Counted from the stretch's first letter, positions 49,001 to 57,424 are shown. The stretch is 64,000 nt of DNA from Astropecten irregularis (GCA_963971285.1 OZ020252.1:9213662-9277661), one strand, 5' to 3'. Notes: generated by a model not told the origin, from the sequence alone. Numbers and translations: made by a program.

Positions 49001-51648
49001 CCAGGCCAGCCCAGGCCAGGCCAACCCAGGCCAACCCAGTCCAGGCCAGGCCAGCGCAGTCCAGTGCATGCAAACTCAGGCCAGCCCAGCCCAGGCCAGC
49101 CTAGCCAAGTCCAACCCAGGCCAACCCAGGCCAACCCAGTCCAGGCCAGGCCAGCGCAGTCCAGTGCATGCAAACTCAGGCCAGCCCAGCCCAGGCCAGC
49201 CCAGCCAAGTCCAGTCCAACCCATGCCAACCCAGTCTATTTTCCGAATGGAATAAATCGCCCAGAAGCGTTTTATTCATTCGTTGGAATGTGTAAACGGG
49301 TTTTCACTATTTTCTCGTGCCCCAAACTTCTACAGGTTTGTCAGTTAAGGTATATGATGGATTACATAATGTGCTTTCACTGTCAGCAACGGTTTTGTCG
49401 CAAAAACCAGTTCTGTACCATCCCTTTAAGGCAACAAAACCAAGCAAACAGAACAGCAGTTATCAAGTGCGAATTACGTAAACTCTAAATAAAATAAGAT
49501 AACTCAATACACACAATGCGTTTAATCTCTAAATCGATCATAGATTTCTTTTCGACTTGTTTTTCTTACCAACTCTAACAGCACCCATTAATTCGATTGC
49601 TCGAGTAACTGCCCTTAGTAGTTACATTACATTGGTATCATTTGCGTCACGTGGACACATAGGTTACAAATTGATCAGTAATAATGCATTGTGACAAAAT
49701 GTCATCGCGATGGCAGACAAGGACTTTATTCTATGTGCTTTCACAATCACGTATGCTCAATCACGTATGCTACAATTGCATGATTTATAGGCTTGTTGTA
49801 TGGATGGCTAGCTTTAATAATTATAAGTCATCACTATCAGACTTAAGAAATACTGTGGTTGTTTGTCACTGTTTTCTCAAAAAGTGGGCACCGTATGGGA
49901 CTGACAGTTTCACAGATGACTGTCACTGTATCTGTTTTGATATTTTTTGGCCCATGAATCTGTATTTCTTTGACAAAAACCAAAGTATGATATTACAAAA
50001 AACTAGATTAAACAGGGACTCTGTCTTTTTGTCACACTACATTAGTGACTCATCATTACCTTTTGTCTAGACCACAGACTGAGCCCTCATATACCTTGCT
50101 TGATGATGCCACTTCGTTGCATCTGATAAGGTAGTCGTTGCTACGAAAGCTTATACACATTTTAATTCTAGTTAGTCAATAAAGTGCTATTTGTATTTTT
50201 CTATTTTATATTACCTTTAAGGTAATAAATGCATACTGTAAATCAAGTCTACTCATTCTCTGTAACATCATGATGTGCCGACCATTGTGTATACTGCAGG
50301 GAATGGTGTCATGTAGGATACCATTCCTTTAACCAATAGACGATATAATAAAATCGTTCAAACCTGGAGTTTTTGTGTCGGTAAGAATGTGTACGATTGG
50401 TAGAAAGTGATTGAACTGAACCTATTATTGCAAAGTATTGAATGAGCCCATAATACGATTGATAATGGTCCCTCTCCACATATTGTTCAGTTTTTGTTTG
50501 ACCTCTACTGTTTTGTATTTATATCAAACTTCTTATACCTTCTTTCTAACGCATCGGCCGATATCCATTTACATGAATCGCAAGTTTATAAAAACAGGAT
50601 TCGTTACACGCTGTTTTCTTATAGAAACGTGATGACTTATGTAATATGTTTGCTGAAATGTTCACCGCTTAGGAATAAAGATATGCTGTTGAAAACAGGT
50701 TGTTTGGAACGAGCGCGCGCCCTCCCCCAAAAAAGCAACATGGCTTATAATGTACCGTACCTTCTAGGATGTAAGTTAATATTTTTATTTTTTTTATATA
50801 GTAAAATTCCTCATTATTCAATTGATTCTTATACATGTACTTCGATTAATCTGACTGAAAGGTATTCATTTGGCAAAATACACAGAAACACGATCGTAAC
50901 TTCGCCTTCCGATCTTTGTGAAGACTATTAGTTCCCTATCGTAATGTGCATTATATCATAAAACAAGATATATTTGCATGTAAACACATAAAAAATATAC
51001 TTATGGCGTCTAGGTAGCCGTGTTTTTTAGTCAAAATAGTATTGAAAACGTAGGTATAGCACTTAAAGACTAATTGAGGATATTGTGGAAATTGATCCTT
51101 TCAGTTTAACCAATGTACTAGAGCTTTCATTATACATGCTGATGACGTTTCACTTCATTGCATCCTATATGAAGTAGATGTTAAAGGTAGTATCATACTT
51201 TGGTTTTTGTCAAAGAAATACAGATTCATGGGCGAAAATATCAAGGAAGATACAGTAACAGTAATCTGTGAACATTTCAGTCCCGTACGGTGCCCATGTT
51301 TTGAGAAAACAGTGAAAAACGGCCTTTTAAGTCTTTTCTCTTTTATGTTTGATCTTTTAAAAGATAAAAAAGATTTCCGGTCGTTGTTTTACCAATTTCT
51401 GGATAAATACAGCATTTCAGGCAGAAAAATTGTAACGGTATGTTTCTACCATCACCATCTTGACACCCTGTAAGTTATAGGTAAATCTGTGAAGATTTCT
51501 CTTTCGGTATGCTGCCAAAGTATGATATAACCTTTAAGTTATACCTATACATTTATTCATTAATTCATTAATTCATTGACTTACCACGGTATGACGACAC
51601 GGATTGGATGATCAACAGACTCAGGATGGTGACTCTGATTAGCGCCAT
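36896..51648 (-). CDS. Secreted Reeler-domain protein with thirteen ECM1-like CC-x9-11-C repeats (10 coding exons, 3' end unresolved)
   Basis: Joining 51648-51585, 48305-48162, 46589-46370, 45797-45691, 45168-45073, 44530-44342, 42772-39659, 38927-38756, 38024-37904 and 37076-36896 gives one uninterrupted frame of about 1,469 codons, each border GT-AG with compatible phase (intron phases 1,1,2,1,1,1,1,2,0,1). Residues 1-20 are a signal peptide. Residues 30-170 match the Reeler domain (FSL start, YxPxxxY, FRxxxRFLITA, DCPGVWVSD, SCGCIAFKA, closing LTVCP). Residues 179-245 are acidic. CC-x9-11-C motifs start at residues 269, 325, 379, 431, 479, 613, 659, 733, 789, 1124, 1170, 1336 and 1384, most preceded about 20-25 residues upstream by a lone Cys, as in ECM1 and albumin-fold proteins. 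Residues 811-1112 are a basic low-complexity linker; RQRR near 1232 is a possible furin site. Family knowledge suggests an extracellular matrix role; the exact function is unknown. It may extend beyond 36896. Confidence 0.85.
37274..37773. repeat. 50-bp satellite, ten tandem copies, in intron 9
   Basis: The units repeat every 50 bp exactly (GCTTGGAGTTAGGAGGGCCT, then GACCCGATTCGATCC, then TAGCAGGATCTTTCT). Differences are single bases. GATCCTAGCAGGATC is almost palindromic. Single diverged copies occur at 53.7 kb and, inverted, at 62.6 kb. Confidence 0.95.
37904..38024 (-). CDS. Exon 9: thirteenth CC motif
   Basis: Acceptor TTATCTGCCACGTTTAG, donor CAAGAG before GTAGGTT (phase 0). It encodes FPPTCCDVTDEERYRC. 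When spliced from exon 8 the spacing from DRRC to this CC pair is 22 residues, the same as in the LCQSGDG repeat of exon 7, which supports the junction. Confidence 0.85.
38363..38513 (-). other. In-frame open segment in intron 8, possible alternative terminal exon
   Basis: An acceptor-like TTCCTTTCTAG precedes a frame compatible with exon 8 (phase 2) that runs 50 codons to a TAG. It includes three Cys (FNVCNRI, TTCFPGH, FKRC) but lacks a CC pair, and no internal GT would restore the frame of exon 9. It could only be an alternative last exon or a chance open frame. Confidence 0.2.
38756..38927 (-). CDS. Exon 8: twelfth CC motif
   Basis: Acceptor TTTTACCACCCTTCGCAG, donor GGAAG before GTAATAC (phase 2). 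It encodes LTEMLRDCCVMVDEVERSRC followed by DRRCDATRS. The lone Cys of exon 7 (GMCLKILDR) and this CC pair form one repeat split by intron 7; the DRRC Cys opens the next repeat. Confidence 0.85.
39071..39317. mobile_element. Family D element in intron 7
   Basis: GGGGCTAATTTTGTGGAGCTG to GATGAAATTGGCCCC; the GTTGATAATCCTGTTTTTA block confirms the family. Confidence 0.78.
39659..42772 (-). CDS. Exon 7: 3,114-nt exon with ten complete CC-x9-10-C motifs and a basic linker
   Basis: The acceptor is TCTTCAAAATGCAG and the donor GAAG before GTAAGG. The exon encodes about 1,038 residues. CC motifs include CCSIQNPNRRAFC, CCSSEGESRFFC, CCELEVYDRFEC, CCEDTDEKRYRC, CCVFKGPIRRRKC, CCREEDMEERSC, CCQSEGDERYLC, CCQLEGREKYRC, CCEYEGWKFAKC and CCPLEGKNRTVC. 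Between the eighth and ninth of these lies a hydrophilic linker of about 300 residues rich in Lys, Gly, His, Arg, Glu, Gln and Pro. Possible N-glycosylation sites include NNT, NSS, NTT, NDT, NDS, NFT and NRT. An RQRR dibasic site sits near 39,890, followed by a Ser/Asp-rich run and an RGRGRGR stretch. The antisense strand shows long spurious open frames across this GC-richer exon. Confidence 0.93.
42791..43129 (-). mobile_element. Family B MITE ending 18 bp from the exon 7 acceptor
   Basis: TTAAAGGTATAATAATTG to GTTCCTTTAA, with B-type blocks (CTGATCCAACTTGTACATG, TTTCTGGATAAATACAGC, TACCAGCACCACCTTCATACC). On the gene strand its TTAA end lies directly before ATCTCTTCAAAATGCAG. Confidence 0.82.
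43441..43695 (-). mobile_element. Family A MITE in intron 6, internally deleted
   Basis: TTAAAGGTAATATCATACTTTGG to AAAGTATGATACTAACCTTAA. It jumps from TATTTCTTAAGTCTTTTC to ACCATCACCATC, losing the palindromic centre. Confidence 0.82.
44342..44530 (-). CDS. Exon 6: acidic stretch and first CC motif
   Basis: Acceptor TTTTTTATTGAAG, donor AAAA before GTGAGT. The first half is almost wholly acidic (runs of Glu and Asp), the second half starts the ECM1-like array: SKLCREFYAN, then RRWNFCCSRK at the exon end. The intron therefore splits the first CC-x11-C motif, and the partner Cys (LRKC) lies at the start of exon 7. Confidence 0.85.
44591..44639. repeat. 49-bp hairpin in intron 5
   Basis: TTTGTCGACAAACTGCGCAT and GATGCGCAGTTTGTCAACAAA form a stem with a short loop (GCGGAAA). 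It lies about 60 bp upstream of the exon 6 acceptor. Confidence 0.8.
45073..45168 (-). CDS. Exon 5: acidic linker
   Basis: Acceptor GAACCCAG, donor ACAT before GTAAGT. It encodes 32 residues without Cys that are rich in Glu and Asp (ELEPETSDVTEDHIDGDG). It joins the Reeler domain to the cysteine repeats and is probably unstructured. The pyrimidine tract upstream is weak, but both phases fit the neighbours. Confidence 0.72.
45384..45402. promoter_or_regulatory. Two adjacent CRE-like motifs in intron 4
   Basis: TGACGTCATATTACGTCA carries a full palindromic CRE and a half-matching second one. Such sites bind CREB/ATF-type factors in animals; use here is unproven. Confidence 0.25.
45691..45797 (-). 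CDS. Exon 4: end of Reeler domain
   Basis: The acceptor TTCATTTCTAG gives phase 2 to 2 joining, restoring Lys. It encodes KARVFESTDNIFALQ and ends in SLQLTVCPNT, matching the last strand and terminal Cys of Reeler domains. The exon stops at AACA before GTGAGTGT. Confidence 0.83.
45877..46265 (+). mobile_element. Family A MITE in intron 3, diverged
   Basis: AAAGGTACATGTGCTTTCATAC, GGGTATAAAGACGGTGATGG and GATCTTCGGAAGATCAAAAG (altered centre), ending TGTTACCTTTAA. Confidence 0.8.
46370..46589 (-). CDS. Exon 3: core of Reeler domain
   Basis: A pyrimidine tract (TTTTCCCTTTCTCT) and AACAACAG acceptor precede TGATGGTC; the joint restores a Leu codon. It encodes the Reeler core: QFRPISRFLITAENS (the FRGFLL-A strand), a Cys in DETCED, DCPGVWVSD (the CP-x-AVTH region) and SCGCIAF (the GCV-F-A strand). 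Cys spacing and strand order fit the spondin-1 Reeler domain. The donor is TTTAA before GTAAGAA, leaving phase 2. Confidence 0.87.
47071..47285. mobile_element. Family E element in intron 2
   Basis: AACGGAGGCTCAGGCTCCG at the left and GGAGCCTGAGCCCGAGCCTCC at the right around the E core; directly followed by a family F element. Confidence 0.8.
47298..47943 (-). mobile_element. Family F element in intron 2, with nested insertion
   Basis: TTAAAGGGTTCATGCAGTG to GCAGAGACCATTTAA, reverse to the copies at 8.6 and 54.5 kb. A 98-bp element splits it at 47667-47764. Confidence 0.82.
47667..47764. mobile_element. 98-bp MITE nested in family F
   Basis: Ends ACACGGGTTTACAC and GTGTAAACCCGTGT are perfect inverted repeats. 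The flanks CAAT and ATTG rejoin to CAATTG, the sequence present in the empty site near 8820, giving an AT target duplication. Confidence 0.8.
48162..48305 (-). CDS. Exon 2: start of Reeler domain
   Basis: The acceptor TTTGCTGTTTCAG precedes GCGGGTCATTGG. The phase-1 joint with exon 1 restores a Gly codon. It encodes about 48 residues with one Cys (LESCPKFED) and the Reeler opening APFSLVLSD followed by a YGYLPNLHY segment, which corresponds to the YxPGxxY signature of spondin and reelin N-terminal domains. The donor is GATT before GTAAGTT, leaving phase 1. Confidence 0.85.
48484..49240. repeat. CCAGCCCAGG-type minisatellite in intron 1
   Basis: About 757 bp of degenerate 5- and 10-bp units (CCAGCCCAGG, CCAGTCCAGG, CCAACCCAGG). 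A higher-order repeat contains GTGCATGCAAACTCAGGCC at 49064 and 49164, with a related GTGCATGCCAACTCAGG at 48709. Open frames on both strands follow from the repeat. Confidence 0.95.
49841..50222 (+). mobile_element. Family A MITE fragment in intron 1, split by a retroelement tail
   Basis: CTTAAGAAATACTGTGG to AAAGTATGATATTAC is the right half of family A. Its last bases, ATATTACCTTTAA, reappear at 50208-50220 after a 210-bp insertion. Confidence 0.8.
49997..50208 (+). mobile_element. Penelope-like or LINE-like 3' tail inserted in family A MITE
   Basis: GCTTGATGATGCCACTTCG, ACGAAAGCTTATACAC and AGTCAATAAAGTGCTATTTG resemble the 3' tail of GIY-YIG Penelope-like elements, in which AATAAAG-type ends are common. 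The repeated ATATTAC at both sides looks like a target duplication. Confidence 0.55.
51181..51537 (-). mobile_element. Family A TTAA MITE about 45 bp downstream of exon 1
   Basis: TTAAAGGTAGTATCATACTTTGG to AAAGTATGATATAACC plus TTTAA, with GATCTTTTAAAAGAT at the centre. It lies in intron 1, close to the first donor. Confidence 0.87.
51585..51648 (-). CDS. Exon 1: start codon and signal peptide
   Basis: The ATG at 51648 sits in a favourable context (ACAATGG, A at -3 and G at +4). It encodes MALIRVTILSLLIIQSVSSY, a typical secretory leader with a hydrophobic core and small residues (SVSS) at the likely cleavage point. The exon ends CGTG before GTAAGTC, a strong donor, leaving one base (phase 1). 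The sequence just upstream has no clear TATA box or CpG cluster that I would call a promoter. Confidence 0.82.
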
Positions 51649-52083
51649 TGTCCCTCCTGCACTCAGTGGAGTGGAGATTTATTACTTAAAAGTTTCAACA
51701 GACGTCGGGAGAAAAGTTGCAACCTCCTCAGCGACTTGAATGAAAATGAGAAGCAACGCTCTTCAACACAAGCTCAGAGCATTGACATTGTCTCAGCGAG
51801 GGGTGGGGGGAGGTGATGAGGGCTAGCGTTATTTACTGTGTGATAATTCTAGGTAATCTCAACTGTGATAACACCCTTCCATTATCGAAGAAATCTGTGT
51901 ACCCTAGGATTGGGGCATAGTGATATAAGATGATAAATACTTGTTGACCAACTGACCTAATAAAAGGTGTATGGCTTAGGAGAGAGATTAGCTGGGTGTA
52001 AGCAAGTTTTATGTTTAGGGATAAAGGTGCGAGAATAATTATAGCCATATATGGGCTATGTTACAGAGATATAAGCCTATAGC

Positions 52084-52470
52084 TAAAAGGTAGTATCATA
52101 CTTTGGTTAAAAAACCAAAACAGAAATATCCACAGATTTACGTATATTTTTCAGGGTATGAAGATGGTGGTGGTAGAACATACCGTTAACATTTTTCCGC
52201 CTGATATGGTGTATTTATCCAAAGAGTTCATACAACAACGACCGAAAATCTTAAGTAAGACAAGTGACCAAAATTGTGATCCTTTAAAGATCAAAAATAA
52301 AAGAGAAAAGACTTAAGAAATACTGTGGCTGTTTTTCACCGTTTTCTAAAAAAGTGAACAATGTATGGGTTTGAAATTTTCACAGATGACTGTTACTGTA
52401 TCTGTTTTGGTATTTTTGCCCATGAATCTGTATTTCTTTAATAAACACCAAAGTATGACATTACCTTTAA
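52084..52470 (+). mobile_element. Family A TTAA MITE
   Basis: TAAAAGGTAGTATCATACTTTGG to AAAGTATGACATTACCTTTAA; 23 extra bases in the middle (AGTAAGACAAGTGACC region). Confidence 0.85.
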
Positions 52471-52597
52471 AGGTAAGCCCCACTTCACCAAAATACCATA
52501 ATCCGTGGACATTTGCATTACTGACACTTGCATGGCATCAGTCTTATTCGTTGATAAACATGGACATTTCAACTAACTTCCAAACCAGATTTATAGC

Positions 52598-52913
52598 TTA
52601 AAGATACAGTAAAAGATTGGTAACATACCCAAACAGAAATGTTCACTGAATTACGCATAAACTTTCAGGATATGAAGATGGTGATGGTAGAAACATACCG
52701 TTAAAATTAAAATATTGCGGCCTGAAACGGTTTATATTTATCCAGAAATTAGTCAAACAGCGACAGAAAACTGTTATTGATCTCAGGGTGGGATCAAAAC
52801 TCCTGTGAATAGATTTGAAAACACAGGTTTTGTTTTTATTCCATGACAAATCAAATTATAGACAGTCTGCAGCTGTTCTGTCAGCTTTTACAAATCATGT
52901 GTTTTGCCTTTAA
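52598..52913 (+). mobile_element. Family B MITE, internally deleted
   Basis: TTAAAGATACAGTAAAAGATTGG to GTGTTTTGCCTTTAA. It has the B block GATCTCAGGGTGGGATCAAA but lacks the TTTATGTTTTATAAGAAA block. Confidence 0.78.
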
Positions 52914-53336
52914 AAAGATCGTGGATTTGAGTAAAAAATTAGTTGGGATTCACTGTATGGTTTCCGCCAAGGTTTTTATTATACAATGAATCGCCCTTTG
53001 TATATTAAGGACCGAGGATTATTGTTTCTGCCATTCAGGTCCAAGTACAAATCTGGCGCGATCATCATGTACTTCATGTTAGGTTCATCCATAGGTCAAT
53101 CATTCTGTCTCATTATTCCTCGATTTGTGCGTAGAGGTGTAGGAGTACTAATTGGTGTATGACATTGTACTCAGTTTGACTTATCTCAGGTGTGCTGTTG
53201 ATGATTAGACTAATCATCATCAATGGCATTGACTCCTCAACCCATGACCCTTCTTCCTGGAAACTCAGGACGATGTGTGAAATGATACAATTGATAACGA
53301 ATCCCTCCCCAGTAAATTTTTCTCTGTTCACTTTTC

Positions 53337-53697
53337 AATGACTTTAAATTCAGTCAGTTTCCCTTGTGGTTATTTGATAATTATATTCATTAAAAAGCCG
53401 TATCCTCTTTGAGTGATCTCCCATGTACCGTTCCAAGGTTGCAGCATTGCTGATGGGCGTATCGGTGAAATGATCCTTGGGATATGGCGGTGAGTGCGTG
53501 GTTTCCTGGCTTCTGACTGCCAAGCGAACAAAGATGATTGACTATTGGGGTCACCACCAACGTAAGGCCGGATGGCTCAGTCGGTAGCTATGTACGGTAT
53601 TCAGGAGGTCGCCGATTCGAGTCCCACTCCAGATTTTTCAATGACTTTAAATTCAGTCTGTTTCCCTTGTGGTTATTTGATGATTATATTGACAAAA
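53337..53697 (+). mobile_element. SINE-like insertion between 57-bp direct repeats
   Basis: TCAATGACTTTAAATTCAGTC, CCCTTGTGGTTATTTGAT and ATTATATT occur at 53337-53393 and again at 53638-53695. Between them are the family H block and a tRNA-like unit (53562-53634) with an A box (TGGCTCAGTCGG) and a B box (GATTCGAGTCC). Confidence 0.65.
53562..53634 (+). repeat. tRNA-like pol III head of a SINE (not a functional tRNA gene)
   Basis: GGATGGCTCAGTCGGTAGC and GCCGATTCGAGTCCCACTCC give A and B boxes at the right spacing. The acceptor ends do not pair, so I treat it as SINE-derived. Confidence 0.6.
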
Positions 53698-53750
53698 ATG
53701 ATGCTCAGAGTTAGGAGGACCTGACGCGTTTCGATCCTAGCAGGATCTTT
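53698..53750 (+). repeat. Single diverged copy of the 50-bp satellite unit
   Basis: CTCAGAGTTAGGAGGACCTG, then TTTCGATCCTAGCAGGATC, matches the units at 37.3-37.8 kb. Its position after a tRNA-like unit suggests that the satellite arose from a SINE tail. Confidence 0.7.
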
Positions 53751-54502
53751 CTCAAAGGGAAGAATGGGGCTTGGAGAATAGGGATTAACAAGGAAGGTAA
53801 TTAGAGGATTAGATGTCAAGATGGAGAAGTGGAATACAAAAAGCAGGAGGGATTAGAGAGCACCTGTAGATGAATGGAAAGGAGACAACCAAGCATTAAT
53901 ATTAGTCATTGCCTTCCTGGAGATTAAGTCCATGAGGCTGAATAGTTCGTAATTACTTAATCCAAACTTTCTCCCTGCTCAGCCGAACCAAGTCCCTGCG
54001 GTGCCCAAGGGATTCAATGCCCTACAAGATCATATCAGACAGTGTGTGGTTAGGGAGATTGAAGTAGAGACCCACTGGGTGTCGAGTTTCTGAGAAAAAT
54101 GATAGTAGCTTTCTCTAGGAAGAGATTATTAGGCTATACATGCATGATAACAATCTCAGATTTCTCAGAATCCTGCCAGGGAAGTAAGCGTTTGGATTTA
54201 AAGAGATTAGTCTGTGGTTTGTTTGGGGTGCTGGGTGTTTGTTTGTTAGTTTGTTTGCTTGCTTGCTTATATCGTTTTGCTTTTGAATTAACAACAACTA
54301 TGGATTTTCTCCTGCCGAGGTGTGAAATGAGACCAAGTCTGGATTTCACAAACCTGTAACTTCTTAAAGATGAATTGTCACTACTACCATGGTGATTTTC
54401 ATTGTGGCATCATACTTTGCTTAGCAATTAAGATTGGTTCATGGTTTTAAATTGAGTGCTTGGTGAAAACATGGAGAAAACGACCCCAGGGGCCTTTCCA
54501 AT
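53751..54502. other. No gene seen
   Basis: Open frames on both strands at 54099-54359 have no family signature. Confidence 0.4.
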
Positions 54503-54991
54503 TAAAGGGTCTGTGCAATAGGAATATTATGGCTTGAACGTGTGCAAAAGAGTTTTTGGTTTGTATGCAATTAGAATTTCCATATTCATGAGCAAAACTG
54601 TGATGTCATCTATAGGTAACTGAGAGCAGTAAACCAAATAAACTGTGCACAAAAAATGGGGCTGTTTTCTGACGGACCTTTTCCTCCTCAATAGGTTTTA
54701 TTTTGCCAAATATGTTCCTTTCACTCAACTGGTGGTGTAATTGTTTTGCCAAACCATTTTTGTGGGTCAAGTTTGCTTTTTCAAGTTTTTTTTCTTCATT
54801 ATATTTTGGCTGTTGGTTCCCTACATGTAGGCCTATGTATGAAAATCCCCCATTTTGCAAAGCCATTCAAAGGAAAACCAAATGCTGGCTTGAAACCAAA
54901 ATAAGACTTGCCATTCATTATTTGTCAGTATGTTCTCTGTATGAAGGCAATTAAACAACATGACTGAAAAAACACTGCAGGAACCCTTTAA
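54503..54991 (+). mobile_element. Family F TTAA element
   Basis: TTAAAGGGTCTGTGCAATAG to GGAACCCTTTAA; lacks the nested insertion seen at 47.7 kb. Confidence 0.82.
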
Positions 54992-54993
54992 AC

Positions 54994-55178
54994 TTCGGCT
55001 CCGGCTCCGTTTCGTGCATCCATTCTAAAATAACGGGTATCAAAATAGACACTTTTGGCTGCGATCCGGAAGTAGATTCTCTGGTTTGAAAAGGAAAACA
55101 GAGCTTCATCTTCAATGAAAATCCTCAACCTTATATGAATGACAGAGACGAAGCCGGAGCCTGAGCCGGAGCCGAGGT
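54994..55178. mobile_element. Family E element abutting family F
   Basis: TCGGCTCCGGCTCCG at the left and GAAGCCGGAGCCTGAGCCGG at the right around the E core. It begins within 5 bp of the F terminus. Confidence 0.8.
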
Positions 55179-55809
55179 TTGGGTGAAATGCCTCTTGTGT
55201 CTTTGCCTATCTAATAGTGTGAACCGTTTTACAATTTCAACCTATCTTCAACCATTAAATCGGCTTAAACTCCGGGGGATGAATCTGTAATTTTTGGGGC
55301 AGCGGTCGTTGAACCTTACCGGCCAGTCACCGTGGCTATGGTTTGGTTAGTCTCATACATGCTTCAATGCATCGACTATCCAATTAGGAAAGGTGTGACA
55401 CTGCTACGCACCAAAGTGACCTTAAGGCTTAAACCTTCCTGCCACAGACGTAAAATGAAAGCTATTATTATTAATAATATAATCTGCCTTACAATGCGTC
55501 ACTATATGCATTTTAATAATTCCGTGTGCCTCTATAATAACTGTTTTCCCAATTCCCTGCACTGAGTCGGCCATGTTGTTATTATGGAGATACCCTGCAA
55601 GAGTCTTGCACCTGAATCCCGTAGAGGGAACCAACAACGTGTATACCATACCAAGGGAACGCATAATTTATGGGAACCAGTTCAAAATACAGATTCTTGT
55701 TGCTGGTACCCCGAATGGCTGGTTCCCTGCTCATCCATGACCGTTTACGAACAATACAAAAAGAGTACGTCAGTCGCTTGAAATTAGTTCCACAGCTCAC
55801 AATTCCGAT
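55179..55809. other. No gene seen
   Basis: Short overlapping open frames only. Confidence 0.4.
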
Positions 55810-56102
55810 GCTGTATTAGGGACATGCTGATCCCGTACGATCTCGTACGTACGACTTATGATTCATATAAAGTCGTAGGTACAAGATATAACTCGTACGT
55901 ACGCGTTATATGTCTTACGTACGAGATATGATTCATATAAAGTCGTACGGACGAATTTTATATCGTACGTACGACTTATGAATCATATCTCGTACGTACG
56001 AGAATTTAGATAAGATTCATAAGTCGTAGGTACAACTTATATCTCGAACGTACGACATAACTCGTACAAACGTATTTTTTCAGCATGTCCCTAATATACA
56101 GC
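55810..56102. mobile_element. Foldback element rich in TCGTACGTACGA
   Basis: GCTGTATTAGGGACATGCTGA at the left is inverted as TCAGCATGTCCCTAATATACAGC at the right. The interior is a ladder of CGTACGTACG palindromes and AAGTCGTA/TACGACTT pairs. Confidence 0.88.
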
Positions 56103-56658
56103 TTCGTACAATGCTGATGTGCACCCGATACTGGCGAAATTATAAACGTGGACGTGCGTAGATTTCATATTTCCATATAACCATATAGTTTCCATATTTC
56201 CATATAAAAGTGACAGTTTCCCTATATTGTATTGTTTGGAATCTCCATGTTTGGCGTTTTATACCTACACATCGCTCAACCGTGAGTTGACAGTAAGTGA
56301 GGTAAACTAAGTCCCAGGCAGTGTATATCATGCCTGAGGCGACAATCTTGATTGCCGTCCATCCATCTTAAATTGATAAATTGTTAAATTCTTATAGAAT
56401 ATTACTTTGGCCGTCCCCATAAACGATCTGCCACTAGCGATAACGTAATAAGAGGTATATTATTCATTTACTGACGTTGGGATTTGGCGGGAAATTGATT
56501 GGCTACTGGAAATGGTTTATAGCAGTTTGGATGGTGAGGGATTATACTGCACATACTATCAGGCATGTGTGAGTCTTTGTGTCATGTTGGTCCTAAGTTA
56601 GGATAACCTCATGACTCTTATCGTAGAGTATGCAGGTGTTTTTCTTGACGACAGGTAC
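56103..56658. other. No gene seen
   Basis: A short run of CCATAT repeats lies at 56172-56206. Confidence 0.4.
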
Positions 56659-56999
56659 TTAAAGGTAATATCATACTTTGGGTTTTATCAAAGAAATACA
56701 GATTCATAGGCAAAAATGTCAAGACAGATACAGTCACAGTCATCTGTGAAAATTTCAGTCCCATACGGTGCCCGCTTTTTGAGAAAACGGTGAAAACGGC
56801 CACAGTATTTCTTAAGTTCTAAAGATCAAACATAATTTTGGTCACTGGTTTTACTCTTTTCTGGATAAATACATCATTTCAGGTGGAAATATTTTAACGG
56901 TATTTTTCTACCAGCACCATCTTCATATCCTCTAAGTTATAGGTAAATCTGTGAAAAGTTCTGTTTTGGTTTCCTACCAAAGTACGATACTACCTTTAA
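56659..56999 (-). mobile_element. Family A TTAA MITE
   Basis: TTAAAGGTAATATCATACTTTGG to AAAGTACGATACTACC plus TTTAA; most of the palindromic centre is deleted. Confidence 0.85.
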
Positions 57000-57172
57000 G
57001 ATAGAAAGATGCTCCAAGTCATCCCCACGTACGCTAACATTCGTTTGGTTTTGAGATTGCTTTATAGAAAGAGGCGTTATACTTCATCCATTCTCCGTTA
57101 GTATGGTTGCATGGAAGCGAATGTACCACATGAAGAATGACGCGCGCTGTCACTCTAGCAACGCCGTTGACC

Positions 57173-57422
57173 TGGGGCCAATTTCATGGAGCTGCTAAGC
57201 ACAAAAAAAAAATGCTTAGTACAAAAATGTCTTGCCTGATAGAAAAAACCTCCATTAAAAATTCAATTTGATATTTATGGCCAGCTAAAAACAGCCAAAG
57301 AACAATCACAATTAAGCGATACACAACACATGGACATTTGGTTGTTAATCCTGTTTTTATTAAGACAGAAATGTCATGGTTAGCAAATTTGTGTGCTAAG
57401 CAGGGCCGTGAAATTGACCCCT
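57173..57422. mobile_element. Family D element, first of an inverted pair
   Basis: TGGGGCCAATTTCATGGAGC to GGCCGTGAAATTGACCCC, in the same orientation as the 19.6 and 39.1 kb copies. Confidence 0.8.
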
Positions 57423-57424
57423 CT

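Noticed and set aside
48416-49295. Open frames rich in Trp-Pro-Gly-Leu or Gln-Pro-Ser-Pro
   Set aside because: They are translations of the CCAGCCCAGG-type minisatellite inside intron 1.
53562-53634. Functional tRNA gene
   Set aside because: A and B boxes are present but the acceptor stem does not pair; it lies inside a repeated unit.
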